A stretch of 64,000 nucleotides of DNA from Nannocystis exedens (GCA_945861885.1 CAMAVR010000010.1:1-64000); one strand, 5' to 3'; numbered from the stretch's first letter, positions 16,162 to 25,887 are shown. Numbers and translations: made by a program. The notes: generated by a model from the sequence alone, not told the origin.

Positions 16162-17273
16162 TCGGTTGTCTCTGCTCCTAGAGAACGTGCGATCCATGTG
16201 GCGATATCATCGGCCTGGGCCCCTTGTGCGCGGAACTTTAGCAGGCTCGATGCGCATGCCGTGACGATGCGCCCGCCCCCTTGCGCCGCGTGTTCTGCAA
16301 CGCGATTCGCGGCTATTTTTGAGGCTACTTTCGGCATTGTAATCGGCAGTAGGCCACCGGCCCCCGAACAGTTTGCGGCGCGCCGGTTGTCGTCAAATTC
16401 GCCGACCGGCTTTCCGGTAATTTGCGCCATCACGGCTCGCGGCGGTTCGGTCACGCCAAGGCCGCGCGCGAGCTGGCATGGGTCGTGGTACCGGAGCGGT
16501 TCATCGGTCGCAATCTGTTGAAGCTTTGCGATATTGGCGGCCGCGAGGTCGACAAAAAGATCGACCTTTACCCCCAAGTCGACACGCATCGCTGGGTAGT
16601 CGTCGCGCAGCGTGCGCGCGCAGCCTGCATCGACGACGACGACGCGTTTCGCGCTACCTAGCGATGCTTGAAAGCGCTCGGCCTGAGTGCGAAACCCTTG
16701 CGAATCGCCGGCCATGCGGAGCGGTGCGCCGCAACACTCATTGATGAGACGCACGCCGCCGGGAACAAGTTTTGAACAGGCGATTGCTGCATGGTGCGCT
16801 TCGACGGGGAGCCGCTTCGCATACGTGCAGCCGAGTAGAACCGAGGTTTCGCACGCCGCCGATGTCGATGTCGCGAGGCGGTCGGCAATCGCATTGACAG
16901 CATCGTGCGTCTCTTGCCAATGCAGAGGGAACCGCTCGACAACGCGCTTTGCGCCATCGGGCGCCGCTCCGCGCTCCATCCATTCGGCGCGCGCGTCGAA
17001 CAGCGTCCCTGCGACCGGGTTTCGGTGATCGCACGATTCACGACACTTGAAGCAGCCGGTGCATGCCCATGACGTTTCCATCGCTCCATCGCGACCTTCC
17101 GGATCGATGTTGCCGCGCGCCGCGAAATAGGCCATCGACATCTTCCCCCATGGGGTCAATGTTTCGCGTGGCTCGGCGTTCGAAACGGGGCATGCGCTTC
17201 GGCATAATTTTGGGCAAAAAACGCATGTTTCAAGCGCGCTTTGCCTCGATTCTAGCACTGGCAGATGCATCAT
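16158..17273 (-). CDS. (Fe-S)-binding protein, GlpC/HdrB-like
   Basis: The 371-residue protein begins with two 4Fe-4S motifs, CVFCPKLCRSACPVS and CTGCFKCRESCDHRNP. Two partial CCG-type (heterodisulfide reductase) domains follow. The first keeps NECCGAPL; the second reads NCSGAGGLLP, with one Cys of the pair missing. Such proteins pass electrons between flavin dehydrogenases and membrane carriers. The partner is not adjacent, so the substrate cannot be named. It is coupled to the following histidine kinase by an ATGA overlap and lies 17 bases after the FHA gene. Confidence 0.85.
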   Translation of the reverse strand: MMHLPVLESRQSALETCVFCPKLCRSACPVSNAEPRETLTPWGKMSMAYFAARGNIDPEGRDGAMETSWACTGCFKCRESCDHRNPVAGTLFDARAEWMERGAAPDGAKRVVERFPLHWQETHDAVNAIADRLATSTSAACETSVLLGCTYAKRLPVEAHHAAIACSKLVPGGVRLINECCGAPLRMAGDSQGFRTQAERFQASLGSAKRVVVVDAGCARTLRDDYPAMRVDLGVKVDLFVDLAAANIAKLQQIATDEPLRYHDPCQLARGLGVTEPPRAVMAQITGKPVGEFDDNRRAANCSGAGGLLPITMPKVASKIAANRVAEHAAQGGGRIVTACASSLLKFRAQGAQADDIATWIARSLGAETTE

Positions 17274-17290
17274 TTACCTCGACTGCAACT

Positions 17291-17857
17291 TCATCGGTAC
17301 GTGAACGCGAGTTCGTGATCGCAAATCCGCACCACATCCCCCTCGCCGATCACTTTTCGCTCCACACGCCCGCCGTTGAACTCGACGCCGTTCGTCGACC
17401 CCATGTCGTAAATAATGTGACGGCCGTCGTGAAATTCGACGACGGCGTGCTGACGCGACACGTTTGGATCTGCGACGAGCAGGTCGCACGACTGCTTGCC
17501 TCGACCGATGATAAATCGATCTTTTGAGACCGGAACTTTTTCGCCCATGTAGACGATGCTCAACGACGGTAGCGCAATTGTGCGCGTTGGCGGTGGGGGG
17601 AGCGGCGGTGGCGCGGGGGCGACGCGCGCCGGCGGAAGCGACGACGCCTCTGTAGCCGACGACCCTACAACCGGTTCAGTTAGGCGCGGGCGTGAGAGAG
17701 CCCCTTCGCGATGCTGCCGGGCATAGTGCCTCATCCCCTCGTTAATCAGGTAATCGACGCTGCAATCAAGATCGCGGGCAAGTTCGCCAAATGCCGCCCA
17801 CAAAGAATCGCGACACTGAAATGTTCGCGCTGTTTTTTTGTTCGGGTCGATGCTCAT
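17291..17857 (-). CDS. FHA-domain protein with ribbon-helix-helix-like N-terminus
   Basis: The 188-residue protein has two parts. Residues about 10-48 (RTFQCRDSLWAAFGELARDL and CSVDYLINEGMRHYARQ) look like a ribbon-helix-helix/Arc-type DNA-binding or dimerisation unit. A Pro/Ala linker follows, then an FHA phosphothreonine-binding domain with DRFIIGRGKQSCDLLV, NVSRQHAVVEF and DMGSTNGVEFNGGRV. The conserved Gly-Arg, Ser-x-x-His and Asn residues of FHA are present. It may link Ser/Thr kinase signalling to gene control. It heads the leftward run with the Fe-S protein, histidine kinase, rph and rdgB. Confidence 0.85.
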   Translation of the reverse strand: MSIDPNKKTARTFQCRDSLWAAFGELARDLDCSVDYLINEGMRHYARQHREGALSRPRLTEPVVGSSATEASSLPPARVAPAPPPLPPPPTRTIALPSLSIVYMGEKVPVSKDRFIIGRGKQSCDLLVADPNVSRQHAVVEFHDGRHIIYDMGSTNGVEFNGGRVERKVIGEGDVVRICDHELAFTYR

Positions 17858-18003
17858 AACTACCCCTGCTGGACGTAAAGCTCACCACACCAGTGCAAGT
17901 TCGTATCACGAAGTTACTCCGGTATCGCACATCACGCACGGGAGCCCCCGTGTTTTGCCCGCTTTGACCAAAGTGGGCTACTTTCAAATTCGAACAAATA
18001 GCG

Positions 18004-20607
18004 ATGCAATCTCCTCTTTTTGCCCCACGCCGCCACGACCCTGCGGAACCTGGCGACCCGCCTTCGCAGCTTGAATTGCCGTTAAACAATCGCGTCGCCA
18101 CGATTTTTGGTCGTCATGCCGGAGCGTTTGGTCGCTCGCGTGAGGTGACTGCGCTTGCGCTCTGGGTGGGGGCGCTTTTTCTCACGATTGCGCTCGGTTC
18201 CTACTCGGAGGCCGGGCATCTCGCGGGCAAAAATCTTGTCGGTCCGGTCGGTGACGCGTGCGCACATGCACTTATCACCTGCATCGGCGTCGTCGCGTGG
18301 GGCATTCCGTTTGAATTTGCGCTCCTGGGAGTCCCGCTCATCGCCGGCCGCCGCAGCGTCTTTGATGTCGGGCGCGTCGCGGGCGACCTGCTTCTTGTCT
18401 TCGTGTCGGCGGCGCTTATTGCCGTCGCATCGCCCGGTCGCACGGCGTTCGGCGGCCTCCCCGCAAGCGGTGTTGTCGGCGAACTGTTCGGTGAAGTGGC
18501 GCGCTCGCTCTTTTCGACCGCCGGTTCGTTCATTATCGGGTTCGCGATTGTCGGCCTTATTTTGATCAGTCGCGCTGCCTTTTCGTTCATCGCTTTTTTG
18601 CGATTTGTGGCGCGTATTTCCCTGCTGCTGGCTGCGGTGCTGACGCGGGTGGCTAATCGCGCGCGCGCGCTGAGGCCACAGTTTTTGCACGGTCGAGTAG
18701 CGATTCGTCCAACTCGTTCCGATCGATCGGAACGCGGCGATCGACGCCCAGATGGCCGCCCAGATCGTCGCGACGACGAGTCGCCATCGTTCGTCGTCGT
18801 TGAAGACGATGCGAGCGAAGTGGTTCTCGACGCAGTGTCGCGTGCCGAAGAGGTCGGGCCGCTAACGCTAACACCAACCGATTCGGTCGAAGCGAAAGCG
18901 AAGCGCGCGCCCCGGGCGAAAAAAGCGCCAGTCGGCCCAACCATTGTCGACACATCGGCCGCGCTCGAACGCGAAGCAATTTCAGGGAACGATGAATCGA
19001 GCGATGAATCGAGCGATGAATCGAGCGATGAAATAGCGGTTGCTACTGCGGCGCCGTCGCAAAAAAAGCGGGCGAAGGTTATCCGCACGTCGCGCGGCTT
19101 CGAACTTCCGTCGATCGACTTTTTATCGGTGAGCCGCGCCGACCCAAGCCTCATTGTCGATCGCGAGGTGCTCATCCGAAACGCCGATCTGCTCGTAAAG
19201 ACTCTGAGCGACTACGGCGTGCAGGGGAAGGTTGAAGACATTCTCCCCGGGCCAACAGTGACGACGTACGAAGTCTCGCCAGCCGCCGGAACAAAAGTAT
19301 CAAAAGTGGCGTCGCTCGCCGACGACCTCGCGCTCGCACTCGCGCGAAAAGTGCGTATCGTCGCGCCGATTCCAGGCAAAAACCGTATCGGTTTTGAATT
19401 GCCAAACGACCGACGCACGCCCGTAAACTTGCGCGACCTGATCGAAGATCGTCGCTTTCACGCGATGGACGCGCCGCTTCCGGTGGTGCTTGGCCGCGAT
19501 ATTTTGGGCAATCCAGTATACACCGACCTCGCGACGATGCCGCACGTGATTGTCGCCGGAGCGACCGGAGCGGGGAAGAGCGTTGGGCTCAATGTCATGC
19601 TCGCGTCGCTGCTCTACCGCCGGACGCCCGATGAGCTTCGTCTTTTGATGATCGATCCAAAAGTGGTCGAGCTCGCGCCGTACGATCGCATTCCGCATAT
19701 GCTGCTGCCCGTCGTCACCGACATGAAGCAGGCATCGAATGCCCTCAAATGGGCTGTCGATGAAATGGAGCGTCGCTACCAGCTGTTCGCCGACGCCGGC
19801 ACGAAAAACATCGGTACTTTCAACGGTTGGGTCGGGCGCGTTAGGCGAGGCGAGACAAAAAATCTGGCGCCAAAAGTTGTGATCGCGACCGATCACAACG
19901 GGCTCCCCGAAATCATTCGCCCCGATGCCGACGAAAAAGGGGAGGCGCCGCTTCCAGAGGTGCTCCCGTTCATCGTCATCATCGTCGACGAGTTCGCCGA
20001 CTTGATGATGCAGCAGGGGAAAGAGGTCGAAGCGGCCGTAGCGCGCCTCGCGCAAAAGGCGCGCGCCGCGGGGATGCACGTGATTTTGGCGACGCAGAGG
20101 CCGAGCGTCGATGTGATTACGGGGATGATTAAAGCGAATTTTCCAACGCGAATCGCGTTTCGTGTGGCGCAAAAAGTCGACTCGCGAACGATTCTTGATG
20201 AGCAAGGGGCAGAACATCTACTCGGCCGCGGCGACATGCTCATCAAGTTGAACGGGACGAACGAGACGCGCCGCGTGCAGTGCCCGTGGGTGAGCGAAGA
20301 AGAAGTGCAGCGGATCACCGACCATTTGCGAGCGCAAGGCGAGCCTGTGTACGACGAAAATATTTTGAAGCCGCGCGACGAAGACGGCGAAATTGCCGAT
20401 CAAGAAGACGCCGAGCAAGATGCCCTGTACGACGACGCCGTGCGCCTAGTGGCCGACACAAGGCGTTGTTCAACATCGTGGCTGCAGCGAAAATTAGGCC
20501 TCGGCTACAACCGAGCCGCGCGCATCGTCGAAATGATGGAGCGAAGAGGGCTAGTAGGCCCAGCAAACGGGTCACGCGATCGAGAAGTGCTGGTGGGGCC
20601 GCTGTGA
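18004..20607 (+). CDS. ftsK: FtsK/SpoIIIE DNA translocase
   Basis: A membrane-anchored DNA pump that clears chromosome ends from the division septum and aids dimer resolution. The 867-residue protein has four N-terminal membrane helices (about 45-215), a charged low-complexity linker that includes a Ser-Asp-Glu repeat, the alpha domain (SKVASLADDLALALARKVRI, IPGKNRIGFELPN) and the motor. Walker A is GATGAGKSVGLN with Lys near 525, Walker B is IVIIVDEFADLMM near 660, and HVILATQRPSVDVITG follows. The C-terminal gamma winged helix (about 800-867) contains SWLQRKLGLGYNRAARIVEM, which reads KOPS-type sites. It diverges from the FHA gene. Confidence 0.95.
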   Translation: MQSPLFAPRRHDPAEPGDPPSQLELPLNNRVATIFGRHAGAFGRSREVTALALWVGALFLTIALGSYSEAGHLAGKNLVGPVGDACAHALITCIGVVAWGIPFEFALLGVPLIAGRRSVFDVGRVAGDLLLVFVSAALIAVASPGRTAFGGLPASGVVGELFGEVARSLFSTAGSFIIGFAIVGLILISRAAFSFIAFLRFVARISLLLAAVLTRVANRARALRPQFLHGRVAIRPTRSDRSERGDRRPDGRPDRRDDESPSFVVVEDDASEVVLDAVSRAEEVGPLTLTPTDSVEAKAKRAPRAKKAPVGPTIVDTSAALEREAISGNDESSDESSDESSDEIAVATAAPSQKKRAKVIRTSRGFELPSIDFLSVSRADPSLIVDREVLIRNADLLVKTLSDYGVQGKVEDILPGPTVTTYEVSPAAGTKVSKVASLADDLALALARKVRIVAPIPGKNRIGFELPNDRRTPVNLRDLIEDRRFHAMDAPLPVVLGRDILGNPVYTDLATMPHVIVAGATGAGKSVGLNVMLASLLYRRTPDELRLLMIDPKVVELAPYDRIPHMLLPVVTDMKQASNALKWAVDEMERRYQLFADAGTKNIGTFNGWVGRVRRGETKNLAPKVVIATDHNGLPEIIRPDADEKGEAPLPEVLPFIVIIVDEFADLMMQQGKEVEAAVARLAQKARAAGMHVILATQRPSVDVITGMIKANFPTRIAFRVAQKVDSRTILDEQGAEHLLGRGDMLIKLNGTNETRRVQCPWVSEEEVQRITDHLRAQGEPVYDENILKPRDEDGEIADQEDAEQDALYDDAVRLVADTRRCSTSWLQRKLGLGYNRAARIVEMMERRGLVGPANGSRDREVLVGPL
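18991..19032 (+). repeat. 12-bp tandem repeat inside ftsK
   Basis: Three and a half copies of GATGAATCGAGC encode repeated Asp-Glu-Ser-Ser in the flexible linker of FtsK. The unit is in frame, so slippage would change linker length without breaking the protein. Confidence 0.85.
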
Positions 20608-20620
20608 CGCTCAGCGCGAA

Positions 20621-22204
20621 CTAGTCAGCGTGCCGCAAGTCGGGGAGGGGGCCCTCTTTGGGGAACATGGCTTGCGCTTTCTCGAACCGTTGCGCTAGCC
20701 GCTTGTGAAGTTCGGCTAGGCCTGCGCGGTCGGTGAATTGGGCTAGCTTTTCGGTATGGCGCACTTCGAATTCGCGTGAATAGGCAGCCTGCGCTTCGGC
20801 TACCCGCTCGCTTAAAATATCGCCGTTCGATTCGAGCAGAGCGGCGATGAACGCTCCGCGCGCGGCGTGCGCATCGCCGAACCGTCCCATCGCGAGCTTT
20901 TCCTTTAGATACCGGCGCACGATTTCGGCGACGCGAAGAGGGTCGCGCACGGGCGGCTTAAGGCGCGCTTCAAGTTCGCCAAAAAGCGAACATCGCGCCG
21001 ATGAAAAGACGTCGATGTCGTCGTCGATCAGGCGAATTGCGAGCGCTGTCCCGCGATCGAGGTAGCCATGCAATTGCAGCCAGCGATCGACCGCGCGATC
21101 TTGCTCCGACCGAATCGGCGTTTTAAACGCGAGAGGGATGCCGAGCGGCGCGTCGGCCTGCGCAAACGCGAAGCCGGCAAGGGCATCAGGATCGCCGACC
21201 AGTTCGAACGGGATGCCGGCGCTCGGCGACTCGAAGTTGAGCTGCGTTTCGCAAAAAACCGATTGAAACAGCGGGCCGACTCCGACAGGCGCACGCGACG
21301 TTTCCGCGGCGAAGCCGGAAGCCCATGTTCGAAGAGCATGGCGTATCGTCTGTTCAAGCTCGCCTGCGAGCGAAATCCGCTGTGCACCGCGGCCGGCCGA
21401 TGTGGAATTGACCGCTAAATTGAGCGTAGTTTCGACCGCTCGCGCTGTGGCAACATCGCTTGTGTTTGAACTTACCCAGTTGTCCCATGGGTCGGTAAGC
21501 TCGTTCATTATCGGCGCGCCGTTGATGTGGCAGTTGAAACAGGCGCGATTTTTTAGGACAAGACGCCCCGGTTCTTCTCTCCCGGCGATATTTGACAGGC
21601 TGACCGCGCCATCGATTTCACCGCTCGTGGCTCGTGACGGCACGATGCGCGTGACGATTCCTCGCTCTTTGGCCGACGATTTAAAAATATAAAAGTTGTA
21701 GCGCCCGGTCGTGCGATCGATTGCGATCGCTTCGATCGGAACGTTTGCAAACGGCGCCCACGCATCGATACTTTGCGCCCGGTGACTCGAGCGCGGCGTG
21801 CCGATCGCAATCGCCATGAGTGAAATCGAGCGGCGGACGCCACTTGTCGTGTGCGGTGACGAATTGCATCCGGTCATGATGAGCCTGGGAGTGATGTCAC
21901 CAGGCTCAAGATTGCGCGCTGCGACAAAATTGCGAGTGCGCGCCTCCTCGATGAGAAATATCTCTTTCGATCCGTCTGCGCCGCATTGGCGTCCGACTTC
22001 AAAAAGTCGCTCAAATTCGGCCAAATTCGAAGGTGCGCGCTCGGGGGAGGCGCGAAGGATGTCGCCGATGCGATCGTTTCCCCACATCGAAATTGTACTG
22101 ATGTCGTCAAACAGTTCCGCCGATTGCGACGATGTTGATTCGAAGGCCGAATGCTCGCACGCGACGAGCAGCAGGGCGAAAACTAGCTGCAGGCGCGCCC
22201 TCAT
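20621..22204 (-). CDS. lipoprotein with a single CxxCH haem-type motif
   Basis: The 527-residue protein has a signal LQLVFALLLVACEHSAF with the lipid Cys at about residue 16. One haem c attachment-type motif, RACFNCHINGAPI, lies near residue 225, followed by an all-helical-looking C-terminal half. Multi-domain lipoproteins of this size with one CxxCH are found in Myxococcota and are sometimes called cytochrome-c-like; no function is established. The motif with its nearby Met (PIMNEL) could bind a covalent haem in the periplasm. It is coupled to the lipoprotein upstream by an ATGA overlap, so the two probably act together. Confidence 0.65.
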   Translation of the reverse strand: MRARLQLVFALLLVACEHSAFESTSSQSAELFDDISTISMWGNDRIGDILRASPERAPSNLAEFERLFEVGRQCGADGSKEIFLIEEARTRNFVAARNLEPGDITPRLIMTGCNSSPHTTSGVRRSISLMAIAIGTPRSSHRAQSIDAWAPFANVPIEAIAIDRTTGRYNFYIFKSSAKERGIVTRIVPSRATSGEIDGAVSLSNIAGREEPGRLVLKNRACFNCHINGAPIMNELTDPWDNWVSSNTSDVATARAVETTLNLAVNSTSAGRGAQRISLAGELEQTIRHALRTWASGFAAETSRAPVGVGPLFQSVFCETQLNFESPSAGIPFELVGDPDALAGFAFAQADAPLGIPLAFKTPIRSEQDRAVDRWLQLHGYLDRGTALAIRLIDDDIDVFSSARCSLFGELEARLKPPVRDPLRVAEIVRRYLKEKLAMGRFGDAHAARGAFIAALLESNGDILSERVAEAQAAYSREFEVRHTEKLAQFTDRAGLAELHKRLAQRFEKAQAMFPKEGPLPDLRHAD

Positions 22205-23442
22205 TGGACCCCATCAAACGCGCCCGCTTCGGCATAGATGCGACAGAACTCGCTCTCAAGCCGGGGGACCGGCCCAGGTGCCGCCAATGCACGCAGCGGC
22301 GCTTCGAGGAGTAGCTCACCGGCAAAACGTTCTCGGCATGCTCGCTGAATGTCGGCGCTCCAGGCGCGGTTGAACGGAAGTTCGCGAACCTCTTCGCGCG
22401 AAAAATCGCAGATGACGAGCTGCTCAAATTCAAGGCCATCGATGTCGGCCACGTCATCAAGTTCGGCGTAACGGCATGCGGGCGGTAGTTTGCCGCTCCA
22501 GCCGGTAAAGCGAAATCCCTTCACCTCGGTCGGCACCGCGCCAAAGCGAACGCCGCATTCGTCGGCAAGGCGCGCGACGTACGAGCAGATGCGCACATCA
22601 GAATTTCGCCAAGGGACGCCGGCGGCGGTTGCAGTTCTGAGACTTGCGGCGATGTCGCGTTCATGCTCGAAAGCTTCGTCGCCTACTTTGGCGAGTTTTA
22701 CGCCGCTTTCCTCGGCAATTCGCCATAACTGTGAGTCGGATTCTCCAAGGTCGGTCCCGTCGCAGAGTTCAATCAGATGGCTTGCTCGCGCCGGTGAACC
22801 GAGCGTTGCCCGATAACAGGCGGCGAGCCGCTGCATCGCGATCATCGATTCGCCTGGCTTCACTTTGTCGGCGTCGACGCTGCACGCGGCGACAAATTCG
22901 GTCGCCAACGCGCGCGAGTTGGTCGAGCGAGTCATCAAGACGAGCCGCTCGTCGGGCACACTGCCGATATTGTTCTGCGAGGCGAGCGCACGTGCGATGG
23001 CGCGGCGATACTCCGCGGTCGGCTCTTTTGAGCCGCCGCCCGCGCGACTTGCCGGCAGGTCGCGAACATCGGAAAAAATGCTTGTAAAGAGGCAGCTTAG
23101 CGAATCGTCGACCTGCAAATCGCTCAACGTTTCGACAGCCTTTCCGCGATTGTTGACCGCGGCGTACTCGCAGTACTCTTGCCCGGAATCTGCGCCGCTC
23201 ACGCCAGGGACGTCACGGCACGTCCACCGGACAACGCCATCGCGCAGATCGCGCTCGCGTGTCGCGCGATGGCGCCGAATGATCGCGTCGCTTACCGGTG
23301 CTTGTTCAAACAAAGTTTTTGCGCGCGAAGGGCTACGTGTGACGAGCGATTCGAACTTTCGCGCACGCTCGCCCGACTCGGGCGCTGTGCTCGTGCATGC
23401 AATAAGAAGCAATAAGAGTAAAATCGGCGGGCGAAAGACCAT
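22201..23442 (-). CDS. lipoprotein of unknown function, partner of the CxxCH lipoprotein
   Basis: The 413-residue protein has a lipoprotein signal (ILLLLLLIACTS, lipid Cys at about residue 16). It contains about 11 Cys residues after the signal, for example VRWTCRDV, EYCEYA, SLSCLF, AACSVD, LAACYR, IELCDG, RICSYV, DECGV, PACRYA, VICDF and RACRER. This suggests a disulfide-rich periplasmic or outer-membrane domain. I do not recognise the family. It ends in an ATGA overlap with the next lipoprotein, implying a two-gene operon. Confidence 0.6.
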   Translation of the reverse strand: MVFRPPILLLLLLIACTSTAPESGERARKFESLVTRSPSRAKTLFEQAPVSDAIIRRHRATRERDLRDGVVRWTCRDVPGVSGADSGQEYCEYAAVNNRGKAVETLSDLQVDDSLSCLFTSIFSDVRDLPASRAGGGSKEPTAEYRRAIARALASQNNIGSVPDERLVLMTRSTNSRALATEFVAACSVDADKVKPGESMIAMQRLAACYRATLGSPARASHLIELCDGTDLGESDSQLWRIAEESGVKLAKVGDEAFEHERDIAASLRTATAAGVPWRNSDVRICSYVARLADECGVRFGAVPTEVKGFRFTGWSGKLPPACRYAELDDVADIDGLEFEQLVICDFSREEVRELPFNRAWSADIQRACRERFAGELLLEAPLRALAAPGPVPRLESEFCRIYAEAGAFDGVQ

Positions 23443-23513
23443 GGCGCGCCGCGAGGGATGGCATGCGCGTGCGAAAACGCACGCGAAAACGTGACCTGTG
23501 CACCGGTCTTAAT

Positions 23514-24386
23514 TTACCGCGCGATGGCTACGCCGTTTTTCCAAATATAGAAGCCTTCGCCCGTCTTTTTCCCGAGCTTTCCGGCTTTTACCATGGTTCG
23601 CAAGAGGGCCGGTGGGCGAAATTGCTCGCCCAATTCGGCGTGTAAATGTTCAAGAATGGCGAGTCGAACATCGAGACCGACCCAATCGGTCAACTTGAGC
23701 GGACCCATCGGATGGCGATAACCGAGCTCCATCCCCCGGTCGATATCTTCGGCGCTCGCGACTCCTGTCTCTAACATCCGAATCGCTTCGGCTCCGAGAA
23801 TGACGCCGAGCCGACTTGTGGCAAAACCGGGGACATCGCGCACCAGGATTGGTGTTTTGCCGAGCGCCGATGCGAGCGCTAACGATGCATCGATTGTCGA
23901 TTGGCTGGTCTCGTCGCCGCGAACGATCTCTATGAGTTCCATCGTGGGGGGCGGGTTGAAAAAGTGGAGGCCGATTGTTCTCTCGGCGGCGCCAATGCGC
24001 GATCCGAGCTCCGTGATCGAAAGAGACGATGTGTTGGTCGCAAAAATTGTTTTCGAAGAAGCTTGTCGGGCGACGTCGCAAAAAAGATCGACTTTTGCGC
24101 TCATTTGCTCCGTAATTGCTTCGATCACAAAATCGGCGTCGGCTGATGCGATCGCGATTGAGGGGGCGATCGTCAAGCGCGCTAGAGCTGCGCGACGAGC
24201 CTCATCTGTCAGCTTTCCGCTTGCGACCGACCTTGTGAGGCGCTCGCCAATCGCGTGAAGCGCGGCCGCGGCGCGCTCCGGAGCGGCGTCATACATGCGG
24301 GCATTCAGACCACATGTTGCCACGAGCTGCGCAATCCCTTGCCCCATCGTCCCGGTACCGATCACTGCCACCGTCGTATTGTTCAA
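23514..24386 (-). CDS. 3-hydroxyacyl-CoA (3-hydroxybutyryl-CoA) dehydrogenase
   Basis: An NAD(P)-dependent oxidoreductase of fatty acid or butanoate metabolism. The 290-residue protein starts with the Rossmann loop VAVIGTGTMGQGIAQ, and has the family blocks IFATNTSSLSITEL, GLHFFNPPPTMELIEI (catalytic His), DVPGFATSRLGV and GPLKLTDWVGLDV. The start codon is TTG at 24386, with GGAGGAG just upstream. Size and single-domain form match Hbd-type enzymes rather than the FadB fusion. The thiolase at 47413-48600 could act in the same pathway. Confidence 0.92.
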   Translation of the reverse strand: MNNTTVAVIGTGTMGQGIAQLVATCGLNARMYDAAPERAAAALHAIGERLTRSVASGKLTDEARRAALARLTIAPSIAIASADADFVIEAITEQMSAKVDLFCDVARQASSKTIFATNTSSLSITELGSRIGAAERTIGLHFFNPPPTMELIEIVRGDETSQSTIDASLALASALGKTPILVRDVPGFATSRLGVILGAEAIRMLETGVASAEDIDRGMELGYRHPMGPLKLTDWVGLDVRLAILEHLHAELGEQFRPPALLRTMVKAGKLGKKTGEGFYIWKNGVAIAR

Positions 24387-24436
24387 CTGCTCCTCCGCGG
24401 CATCACCGTAACGCGCCCACCACCCCGGAACAAACG

Positions 24437-25873
24437 ATGCTAGGCTTTGAAAAGACGATCGGGGGGCTTTTGGTCAAGCGCGTTCTTCTTGTTGAAGACA
24501 GCAAGGTCACGCGTAATGTCATCGCGCAGCGGCTTCGCGACGCGGGATTTCGGGTTGATGAGGCGTCGCATGGCATTGAAGCGGCCGAGCAGGCGCTAGC
24601 AAGCCCCCCCGATGTTGTTGTCACCGACTTGTGGATGCCTGGATTTTCAGGCGTTCAGCTTTGTCGTCTGCTTCGCGCCGAACCGGTCACGGCGCATCTT
24701 CCGGTGCTTGTTCTTAGCGGAACCGACGATCGTAAAACCCGCTTTTGGGTTCGAACGGCCGGTGCAAACGGTTTTGTCGCGAAGAGCGAGATCGCCGAAC
24801 TCGCGGGCCGCATTCATCAAGCGTTGGCCGATCCCCGGCCGCTTCCTCCAACATCGGTGCGCACGCCTTTATTCGGTTCGGTGCTCGATCGGATGTCGCA
24901 GCTGCTCGACGAAGCTCTTTTTAGCTCGGTCATTTCGGCCGATATCGCGGCGATGCTCACCGCCGACGGCAACGCGGCGACTCTCTTTGAGTCGCTCACG
25001 AATCTTGCGAGTGAAGTCGTCGCCTACGAGTGGTTCGCGCTCTATTTCGATTCGACAAGTGAACTTTTTTTTCACTGCCGCTCAAACGCGATGGCTGAAC
25101 GAGAAGCGCGCGCGCGGCAGGCAATGTCGATTTCTTCCGTCGCGACGTGCTTCTCGCAAAACGATGACCGGCCGCTCGATGTTCGCGGCGGAAAGCCGAT
25201 CGTTCGAGCCGTGACGCTTCACGGAAAGGAGCTTGGGCGCGTAGCATTTGCGCCGGAAGCGCAAGGGGCTTCAAAAGACGAGCTGCGATTTCTAAAGATC
25301 GCATCGCGCGAACTGGCCGGACCGATCCAGTCGATCGAGCTATTTCAGGCGCTCCGCCGCATCGCGGCGACCGACCCGCTCACCGGTCTGATGAATCGGC
25401 GCGCATTTCTCGAAGCGATGTCGAGAGAGCGCGAACGGGCGATTCGTCAACATGTTGCCGTTCCGCTTTCGGTGCTGCTGCTTGATCTCGATCACTTTAA
25501 AGGAATTAACGATGCGCTTGGGCACGGCGCAGGCGACACGGTGCTTCGGGGGATGGCGCAGCTGCTGTTGGCGTTCGCGCGAAAGAGCGATTTCGTGGCG
25601 CGATGGGGCGGTGAAGAGTTTGTAATGGCGCTCGCCGGTGCTGATTTAGACGGCGCCGTGCTCGCCGCGGAGCGCCTTCGCGGCTGCATCGAAGCGACGA
25701 AACACGCGGTCGGGAAAACAGACGACCTTGTGGTCACTGCATCGATCGGAGTTGCGATGATGAGTGAGAAGATGACGATCGATCATGCGATCGCGCTCGC
25801 GGACGAAGCGCTCTACAAAGCGAAAAATAGCGGTCGAAATCGCGTTGAGGTTTCAAAAATCGAAGGGCCCTAG
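24437..25873 (+). CDS. response regulator with GAF-like middle and GGDEF diguanylate cyclase
   Basis: The 478-residue protein has a receiver domain (VLLVEDSKVTRN, phospho-Asp in VVTDLWMPGFSG, Lys in VAKSE). A middle region of about 150 residues resembles a GAF-type sensor. A GGDEF domain follows with the active signature RWGGEEFVMAL and the block DLDHFKGINDALGHGAGD. An RxxD inhibitory site (RKSD) sits exactly five residues before GGEEF, so product inhibition is expected. It makes c-di-GMP when phosphorylated. Start ATG 24437; the frame is open upstream. It faces another response-regulator/GGDEF gene, with 14 bases between the stops. Confidence 0.9.
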   Translation: MLGFEKTIGGLLVKRVLLVEDSKVTRNVIAQRLRDAGFRVDEASHGIEAAEQALASPPDVVVTDLWMPGFSGVQLCRLLRAEPVTAHLPVLVLSGTDDRKTRFWVRTAGANGFVAKSEIAELAGRIHQALADPRPLPPTSVRTPLFGSVLDRMSQLLDEALFSSVISADIAAMLTADGNAATLFESLTNLASEVVAYEWFALYFDSTSELFFHCRSNAMAEREARARQAMSISSVATCFSQNDDRPLDVRGGKPIVRAVTLHGKELGRVAFAPEAQGASKDELRFLKIASRELAGPIQSIELFQALRRIAATDPLTGLMNRRAFLEAMSRERERAIRQHVAVPLSVLLLDLDHFKGINDALGHGAGDTVLRGMAQLLLAFARKSDFVARWGGEEFVMALAGADLDGAVLAAERLRGCIEATKHAVGKTDDLVVTASIGVAMMSEKMTIDHAIALADEALYKAKNSGRNRVEVSKIEGP

Positions 25874-25887
25874 GTGCGGAGGAGCGC

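Noticed and set aside
15212..16264. A 350-residue rightward open frame opposite the membrane histidine kinase
   Set aside because: It is a Ser/Arg/Ala-rich mirror of the kinase reading frame, as expected in GC-rich DNA.
18201..19175. A 324-residue leftward open frame inside ftsK
   Set aside because: Ser/Arg/Thr-rich shadow frame fully opposite the FtsK membrane and linker region; no domain or ribosome site.
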